From contig JBAXBP010000095.1 of the NCBI GenBank assembly GCA_037141915.1, positions 1-12,579 on the forward strand: a stretch of 12,579 nucleotides of DNA. The letters are read 5' to 3'. The position numbers were made by a program, and so were the translations under genes. Positions 7,950 to 12,579 of this stretch are shown one piece after another. The stretch's first letter is position 1, and each line of letters starts with the position of its first letter. This stretch comes from CAIRDP01 sp037141915 (GTDB taxonomy: Bacteria > Bacteroidota > Bacteroidia > Bacteroidales > FEN-979). The notes below the pieces were generated by a model. That model searched no databases. It saw nothing but the letters and a program-made list of their open reading frames with translations, and had not been told where the DNA came from.

Positions 7950-7957
7950 TATTTTTG
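7950..7957 (+). promoter_or_regulatory. Bacteroidota -7 promoter box for the DUF3078 gene
   Basis: TATTTTTG matches TAnnTTTG exactly and lies 27 bases before the ATG at 7985. It is the same octamer as in the opposing promoter at 7782-7789. It overlaps the alternative upstream TTG codon at 7955, which argues against translation from there. The -33 region has only TTTC near 7924-7927. Confidence 0.55.
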
Positions 7958-7984
7958 CAATCACATATCAAAAACCTTATACGA

Positions 7985-8929
7985 ATGAAAAGAAATTTAT
8001 TGTGTTTTTTCGCTTTGTTTTTCATAGTTTCAGCCGTTGGCCAGGATATCAAAACCGTTGCCACAGGGCTTGACAAAGCAAAGACTGACGCCCCTGCCGA
8101 CACAGCAAAACACCATTGGGTTATAGGAGGCTTCGGTTCGCTGACTGTAAACCAGGCTGCTTTTTCCAACTGGGCTGCCGGTGGGACGAATGCTGTAGGT
8201 TTAAGCAGCATGCTCAACCTCAGGCTCCGATATGCCAAACACAAACATGCCTGGTCAAACATTTTAGATCTTGGTTATGGCTTCCAGTATCTCGGTCCCA
8301 TAGAACATGCCAAATACAATAAAACTGATGACAAAATAGAATATACAACAGCATACAGTTATGAGCTTCATCCTAACAAAAAATGGTACCTGACTGTCCT
8401 GGCAAATTTCCGCTCCCAATTTACTAACGGGTACAGTTCCACTAACGACAGTGTCCCGATATCTTCATTCATGGCTCCGGGATATGTTGTTGTGGGGCCA
8501 GGCATAACTTACAGGCCTGCAAATTTCTTTACCCTGTACGTCTCCCCTGCTTCCGCTCGTTTCACTTTTGTATTGAATGATACCCTTTCAAAACAGGGAG
8601 CCTTCGGAGTGGAAAAAGGTAAGAAAATGAGAGCAGAAATGGGCCCCTTTGTCAGGGCCGATCTCAACAAAGACCTGGCAAAGAACATCAACCTAACAAC
8701 ATCCCTGGAATTGTTCACCGATTACTTTCATAGTTTCGGGTGCATAGACGTCAACTGGAATGTTTTGCTGACTTTGAAGGTTAACAAATGGCTGGCTACA
8801 ACTATCAATTGCCAGGTTATTTATGATGATGATACCATGATCCAAACAAATCCTCCTGAACCCGCAACCGGTCCACGTACCCAGTTCAAGGAAACCATTG
8901 GAGTAGGGCTGTCTTATAAATTCCATTAA
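7985..8929 (+). CDS. DUF3078 family outer-membrane beta-barrel protein
   Basis: A 314-residue protein that starts with a clear signal peptide (MKRNLLCFFALFFIVSAVGQ, cleavage near residue 20). The mature N-terminus carries the family's signature: a Trp-Gly-rich strand (HHWVIGGFGSLTVNQAAF) leading into SNWAAGGTNAVGLSS, followed by alternating polar/aromatic strands. The chain ends in LSYKFH, with the penultimate aromatic residue usual for barrel proteins. DUF3078 proteins are confined mostly to Bacteroidota and are predicted to be small outer-membrane barrels of unknown function; nothing here reveals a transported substrate. The frame is open ten codons upstream, but only from a non-ATG codon within the promoter box. 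The gene is separately transcribed, with no same-strand neighbour within 100 bases that must share its message. Confidence 0.85.
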   Translation: MKRNLLCFFALFFIVSAVGQDIKTVATGLDKAKTDAPADTAKHHWVIGGFGSLTVNQAAFSNWAAGGTNAVGLSSMLNLRLRYAKHKHAWSNILDLGYGFQYLGPIEHAKYNKTDDKIEYTTAYSYELHPNKKWYLTVLANFRSQFTNGYSSTNDSVPISSFMAPGYVVVGPGITYRPANFFTLYVSPASARFTFVLNDTLSKQGAFGVEKGKKMRAEMGPFVRADLNKDLAKNINLTTSLELFTDYFHSFGCIDVNWNVLLTLKVNKWLATTINCQVIYDDDTMIQTNPPEPATGPRTQFKETIGVGLSYKFH

Positions 8930-8946
8930 AAAGTCTGGCTGCAGTT

Positions 8947-8978
8947 TGCTGACTGCCGACTGCTGACTTCTTGCTGAC
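8947..8978 (+). repeat. Tandem TGCYGAC heptamer repeats upstream of the small TPR-like gene
   Basis: Four copies of TGC(T/C)GAC occur at 8947-8953, 8954-8960, 8961-8967 and 8972-8978; the first three are strictly contiguous and the last follows a TTCT(T) interruption. The last copy includes the TTG that serves as the probable -33 element of the downstream promoter. The array can also fold into a weak, imperfect hairpin with bases from 8932, but no T-run follows, so a terminator role for the DUF3078 gene is doubtful. Confidence 0.8.
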
Positions 8979-8999
8979 CTGGAAAATTTATTATCTTTG
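8971..8999 (+). promoter_or_regulatory. Bacteroidota promoter (TTG -33 and TATCTTTG -7) for the small TPR-like gene
   Basis: TTG at 8971-8973 and TATCTTTG (TAnnTTTG) at 8992-8999 are 18 bases apart, close to the described -33/-7 arrangement. The box ends 34 bases before the ATG at 9034. This is the best-formed promoter in the window because both elements are present. Confidence 0.6.
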
Positions 9000-9033
9000 A
9001 CACGATATCAACAAACAACCTAACCGACACACC

Positions 9034-9309
9034 ATGGCCCATCACGATTTATACGATGATCACACATTATCACATGACGAACTGAAATACAGGGAACATA
9101 CCGAAAGAGCAGCCCTTTTTATCAAGATCGACCTCTTTCGTTCGGCCAGGGAAGAATATAAAGCTGCCCTTGTTTATAAGCCTGGAGACGAAAAATGCCT
9201 GAAGGGAATTTCAGACATGAACTCCAACATACAGCGGGATAAAAAGGTCGTACTGGCGGTTGTACCTGTCGTTCTTGCAGTGATTGCTGCAATTGCTGTA
9301 TTTTCCTGA
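9034..9309 (+). CDS. Small TPR-like protein with C-terminal membrane anchor
   Basis: A 91-residue protein with no N-terminal signal peptide. Residues 1-22 are rich in His and Asp/Glu (His at 3, 4, 10, 14 and 22). Residues about 25-60 read as one helix-turn-helix of TPR type (AALFIKIDLFRSAREEYKAAL, then YKPGDEKCLKGI). Residues 72-90 are an uninterrupted Val/Ala/Ile membrane segment, with basic RDKK just before it and a single Ser after it. This predicts a tail-anchored inner-membrane protein facing the cytoplasm with one protein-interaction motif. It has its own promoter upstream and its stop abuts the stop of the convergent kinase gene. I do not recognise a named family; a small accessory or assembly factor is possible. 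It is probably a real gene given its start, promoter and domain order. Confidence 0.75.
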   Translation: MAHHDLYDDHTLSHDELKYREHTERAALFIKIDLFRSAREEYKAALVYKPGDEKCLKGISDMNSNIQRDKKVVLAVVPVVLAVIAAIAVFS

Positions 9310-12300
9310 TCAGGCCTGGCTTTTCAGCTCATCAATCAGTCCGAGGAGGACATCCTTTGTCACAGGTTTCGGAAGATATTCTGAAAATCCCAGGGAAATA
9401 AGCCTGTCCCTGTCACCAATTGAAGCATACCCGGTAAGTGCAATTATCGGGATCGTTTTGTACTCACTAAGTTTGCGAATCTCAAGCATGCCCTGGATGC
9501 CGTCGGGCCCCGGGCCAAGATTTATGTCCATCAGTATCATGTCAAAGTGATTCTGCCGGGCGCTTTCTATCGCAGCTTTGCCGTCAAGGGCCGAATATGA
9601 CATACAACTGTCCTGGATATACAATGTGAGCAACTGCAGGTTTACAAGGTTATCTTCAACAACCAGTATAGTTGGGATCTTTTTAGTGCCTGCTGCCGGT
9701 CTGGCAGCTTCCGCCATTTTTTTCTGCCCCGGATCAGGCTTCTGCTCAAATGCGTTCCCTGCCGAAGGCAGAATGACAATGAACTCAGAACCCTCCCCAA
9801 CTTTGCTCTTAAGTCTTATATCGCCATTCAGAAGATGTGCGATTTTCCTGCTTAGGGTTAATCCAAGGCCTGAACCCTCAAATTTCCTTCCATAGCCTTC
9901 GCTAACCTGACGGAAGGTTTCGAAAATCAGCTCAAAATTCTCTTCCGACACACCTATTCCGGTGTCTTTGACGGAGATTGCGACTTTTGCCTGATCTTCT
10001 TCACTGATTTCCTTTGCCTCTATGGTTATGCTCCCTACCTCGGTGTATTTTACAGCATTGTCGATGAGACATCTCAACAGGTGCTGCAACAGGTAATCAT
10101 CTCCGGAGATCTGGACAAAAGCAGGTACATTCAGGTTAAGACTTAGATTTTTACGCTTGATCAGGGGCTCATAATTTGCCAGGACTTTCAGCAGGCTCTT
10201 TTTAATAGACTGGGGAGTGAATTTCCTGGTTACCTTGTCCGACTCGAGATGTGAAAGGTCCATGATGGCATCAAGGGTATCCATCAGGCGCCGGCCTGAA
10301 ATAAGTATATTCTCTGCCTTTGTCCTTGCATCAGGATCAAGAAGATCATTTGCAAGGATCTCGGCAAATCCAAGTATCCCGTTCATAGGCGTCCTCAGCT
10401 CGTGGTTCATGTTGGCGAGAAGAGAGGACGCAAGTTTTGATGAAACCTCGGCCTTTTGCTTCTGAACAATCAGTTCCTGCTGCATTTTCAAGCGGTGGAC
10501 CGACAGGGCGATCTGTTCCGACACAAAGATCAGCACATCCACTTCATGATCCCCGTAACGTATCTTGGGATTATAGCTCTGGACGACCAGGGCGCCTATA
10601 ACTTCCTTATCCACCCTCAGTGGAACGCCAAGCCAGTCAATGGCCGGAGATCCTCTCATTTCGATTATACCCCGGTCTACAAAATACTGTATGTCTTCAG
10701 GTTTAGCTAAAAGATGTTTGCCTGTCCTCAGTACGATGTCGGTAAGTGTATTCCCTCGCTTCCTGGGTGCCGGAGGGGGATCTTTCTCGTCAACATAATA
10801 CGGGAAGCTGATTGTTTCGTTATCGGGCTCAATCAGGGCAATAAATAAATTATGTGCATCCATAAGATCCCCGATAACAATATGGATGTTCGCAAAAAGG
10901 TCATTCATGCCTTTGGCCGAATGTGCGAGTTCAGAGATCCTGTAAACGGCCCCTTTGACCTTCTCCGACTGGATGACGTCAGAGATGTCCTTGTTGATCG
11001 TGATAATCCCGAGCACATTCCCCTGTTCATCCTTCAGCTGGGAGGTGGAAGAAAGGACATATGCCGTGCTTCCGTCCTTGCGCTTATGAACCAATTCCCC
11101 TTTCCATGATCCGTTCCGGGCGAGCTCGTCATATATCCCCGCTTTGCTTGCACCAGGAAAATCCAAACGAAGTGAACCTCCCCCGAACTTACCTATGATC
11201 TCTTCCGCCCTCCACCCGTATATCCTTTCAGCTCCTTTATTCCAGCTTTGAATGATCATATCCTTGTCGAAAGTGATTATGGCATCACTGATCTCCTGCA
11301 ACAGGGCATTCATATACCTTATCTGTTCTTCATCCATATGCGATTTCTGCTGGAATTTGAAACGGGATTTGTAATATTCAAGTTGCTGGCTTTTCCATAT
11401 AAGGACAGAAGAAATGACTATAACGATGATGAACACGGCAATATAAAGGACAAGGGTCATAGCGTTTTTTTCAAGAGGAGCGGTAAGTTCACTCTTATCG
11501 ATCTTGCATATCAGCCACCAGTTCGTGCCTTCGATACGCTTTATCTCGGCCAGAACTGATTTCCCCCGGTAATCCTTTGAATTTGACAGCATCATGGACC
11601 CTCTCATCGGGATGCTTTGTGTGATCTCGTCTGCGGATGAGGGAGTGGTGAAGGCAATAACAGTATCGGGTTTAAGTTTACTCCCCGAAAGGTAAAAGGT
11701 CACCCCCTGCTCATGGTGCAGAAGTATGTTTTCGGCCGTGATCTTCTGAACAGGCCAGGATGCCAGTGTAGGATACAGGTTTTTCAAAGGATCAATAAAG
11801 AAGATAACATAGCCCAGCAGCCCCTGTTTGCCATGCAGAGCGGTTGAAGAGATGAGAAAAGGATTCCTGTCACCGCCCTGGATAATGTCGGAAAGCCTGA
11901 CATTCCCTGGTTTAATGCTTTTGATTTCGGCTTTAATGAGCTTAATATCTAACGGCTGGTTGTTATTGTCATTAAGTGCAAAAATCCTGTTGCCAAGAGG
12001 GTCGCATAAAACAATGTTAGTATATTCATGATTGCGCTTAATGGGTTCCAGCCAGTCCCTCAGGTTCTCCCTGAATGCATGGTTTGCAGGTGACAAGGTA
12101 AGCCTGGTGAACTCTGTAATAAATTCCCGGCTCCCGGCCACAAAAGTTCCCTCGGCTTTCCTTTCCTCTATCCAGTTATTGATCTCATGAACCTTAAAAC
12201 CGGCTACGGCTGAGAGAAACTCCTTATGGATACTGAGAACATCATCCCTCTGGCTGATAAAATAAAAATGGCCGCCCATGAACAATCCGCCTGCAAACAG

Positions 12301-12366
12301 GAAGACAAACAGAAACTGTTTCCATTGCAACCTGAATCTGTTCTGTTTAAAGTCCGGCTGTGTCAT
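9310..12366 (-). CDS. Hybrid sensor histidine kinase (periplasmic sensor-PAS-GAF-HisKA-HATPase-REC)
   Basis: A 1018-residue inner-membrane kinase. A first membrane helix (about 17-37) and a second (about 303-323) enclose a 265-residue extracytoplasmic domain with Cache-like character (helical INNWIEERKAEG start, then NIVLCDPLGNRIF). In the cytoplasm follow a PAS domain (about 350-465: ITFDKDMIIQSWNKGAERIYGW), a GAF domain (about 475-625), and HisKA with the H-box NHELRTPMNG (phosphoacceptor His655). The ATPase domain has the N-box LIDNAVKYT (Asn770), G1 DTGIG (801-805), F-box FETFRQ and G2 GSGLGL (831-836). A receiver has the acidic pair at 904-905, phosphoacceptor Asp947, Thr978 and Lys1000. 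All catalytic residues are intact, so autophosphorylation and phosphotransfer to its own receiver are expected. There is no DNA-binding output domain and no partner regulator nearby, so it is an orphan; the signal is unknown. It is transcribed divergently from the branching-enzyme gene. Confidence 0.93.
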   Translation of the reverse strand: MTQPDFKQNRFRLQWKQFLFVFLFAGGLFMGGHFYFISQRDDVLSIHKEFLSAVAGFKVHEINNWIEERKAEGTFVAGSREFITEFTRLTLSPANHAFRENLRDWLEPIKRNHEYTNIVLCDPLGNRIFALNDNNNQPLDIKLIKAEIKSIKPGNVRLSDIIQGGDRNPFLISSTALHGKQGLLGYVIFFIDPLKNLYPTLASWPVQKITAENILLHHEQGVTFYLSGSKLKPDTVIAFTTPSSADEITQSIPMRGSMMLSNSKDYRGKSVLAEIKRIEGTNWWLICKIDKSELTAPLEKNAMTLVLYIAVFIIVIVISSVLIWKSQQLEYYKSRFKFQQKSHMDEEQIRYMNALLQEISDAIITFDKDMIIQSWNKGAERIYGWRAEEIIGKFGGGSLRLDFPGASKAGIYDELARNGSWKGELVHKRKDGSTAYVLSSTSQLKDEQGNVLGIITINKDISDVIQSEKVKGAVYRISELAHSAKGMNDLFANIHIVIGDLMDAHNLFIALIEPDNETISFPYYVDEKDPPPAPRKRGNTLTDIVLRTGKHLLAKPEDIQYFVDRGIIEMRGSPAIDWLGVPLRVDKEVIGALVVQSYNPKIRYGDHEVDVLIFVSEQIALSVHRLKMQQELIVQKQKAEVSSKLASSLLANMNHELRTPMNGILGFAEILANDLLDPDARTKAENILISGRRLMDTLDAIMDLSHLESDKVTRKFTPQSIKKSLLKVLANYEPLIKRKNLSLNLNVPAFVQISGDDYLLQHLLRCLIDNAVKYTEVGSITIEAKEISEEDQAKVAISVKDTGIGVSEENFELIFETFRQVSEGYGRKFEGSGLGLTLSRKIAHLLNGDIRLKSKVGEGSEFIVILPSAGNAFEQKPDPGQKKMAEAARPAAGTKKIPTILVVEDNLVNLQLLTLYIQDSCMSYSALDGKAAIESARQNHFDMILMDINLGPGPDGIQGMLEIRKLSEYKTIPIIALTGYASIGDRDRLISLGFSEYLPKPVTKDVLLGLIDELKSQA

Positions 12367-12396
12367 ACATTGCCAGTTGTTGGGAATTCAAATGTA

Positions 12397-12404
12397 CAAA
12401 ATTA
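12397..12404 (-). promoter_or_regulatory. Bacteroidota -7 promoter box for the hybrid kinase gene
   Basis: The minus strand reads TAATTTTG, an exact TAnnTTTG match, ending 30 bases before the ATG at 12366. No convincing -33 TTG is visible at the expected spacing. Confidence 0.45.
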
Positions 12405-12443
12405 TATTCTATCCCCGCGGTCTTTTATTCCCGACTTTTTATG

Positions 12444-12451
12444 TATGTTTG
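12444..12451 (+). promoter_or_regulatory. Bacteroidota -7 promoter box for the branching-enzyme gene
   Basis: TATGTTTG matches TAnnTTTG exactly and lies 29 bases before the ATG at 12481. It opposes the kinase promoter about 40 bases away, so the two start regions share a 114-base spacer. A -33 TTG is not evident (TTT at 12423-12425 is the nearest). Confidence 0.45.
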
Positions 12452-12480
12452 TATAGCATCAAACGATAAAACCAGGGGAT

Positions 12481-12579
12481 ATGGAAACCGGGAAACCGAT
12501 CATGCTGAAATTAGTTAAAAACGACAGCTGGCTTGAGCCGGTCGCCCTGGAAGTCTATGAAAGGTACCAGCGATACCAG
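12481..12579 (+). CDS. glgB: 1,4-alpha-glucan branching enzyme, N-terminal fragment
   Basis: Only the first 33 codons fall in the window, and the frame is open to its edge. The peptide LVKNDSWLEPVALEVYERYQR resembles the N-terminal motif of the eukaryote-like GlgB group found in Bacteroidota, in which a 'lvk-D-x-x-L-x-P' helix precedes the CBM48 domain. The enzyme would introduce alpha-1,6 branches into glycogen in the cytoplasm. The first ATG (12481) has AGGGG only two bases upstream, while an internal ATG at 12502 has GGGA about eight bases upstream and gives the more family-like start MLKLVKNDSW. Either is possible. The identification rests on a short peptide and is therefore tentative. 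Confidence 0.6.
   Translation, partial: METGKPIMLKLVKNDSWLEPVALEVYERYQRYQ

Noticed and set aside
7955..7984. Upstream TTG start for the DUF3078 protein
   Set aside because: The TTG is part of the -7 promoter box, so it would not be in the transcript; the ATG at 7985 begins a proper signal peptide.
8932..8961. Imperfect hairpin after the DUF3078 stop as a rho-independent terminator
   Set aside because: Pairing is broken, arises mainly from the heptamer repeats, and no T-tract follows.
1..12579. CRISPR array, tRNA, rRNA, IS element or integrase/attachment site
   Set aside because: Reading both strands showed no spaced direct repeats of CRISPR type, no cloverleaf with a T-loop motif, no transposase or integrase domain, and no target-site duplications.

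Overview
The window reads as a chromosomal segment of a member of the Bacteroidota, most likely Bacteroidales-like. The evidence is a type IX secretion (Por-type) C-terminal sorting domain, BACON repeats, DUF3078 and DUF5703 family proteins, a Bacteroidetes-style N-terminus of a glycogen branching enzyme, weak Shine-Dalgarno sequences, and exact TAnnTTTG -7 promoter boxes upstream of most independently transcribed genes. No phage, IS element, tRNA, rRNA or CRISPR array is visible, and the gene content looks like ordinary core or envelope genes.

Layout. Positions 3-458 (+) carry the C-terminal end of an AMP-forming acyl-CoA synthetase. It is followed on the same strand by a secreted DUF5703/GH95-like protein (496-2982) and, after 4 bases, an Asp-box beta-propeller lipoprotein (2987-4786). 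These three probably form one transcription unit. A convergent gene (4828-7764, -) encodes a secreted protein with a large beta-rich N-terminal region, a fibronectin-III-like domain, three BACON repeats and a T9SS sorting domain. A 220-base divergent intergenic region (7765-7984) separates it from a DUF3078 outer-membrane beta-barrel gene (7985-8929, +). That region holds two opposed -7 boxes, a perfect 17-bp GC-rich hairpin and a 14-bp perfect palindrome. A short region with tandem TGCYGAC heptamers and a promoter precedes a small TPR-like tail-anchored protein (9034-9309, +). The stop codon of this small gene abuts the stop codon of a convergent 1018-residue hybrid sensor histidine kinase (9310-12366, -). 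The window closes with the divergently transcribed start of a 1,4-alpha-glucan branching enzyme (12481 onward, +).

Working together: the DUF5703 protein and the propeller lipoprotein are the only pair with strong evidence of coupling, and both are exported. The others look like independently transcribed envelope, secretion and signalling genes. I did not find a convincing new multi-gene system. The most notable items are the structured intergenic DNA (the hairpin and palindrome at 7866-7930 and the heptamer repeats at 8947-8978), the DUF5703/propeller pair, and the zero-gap convergent stops at 9307-9312.
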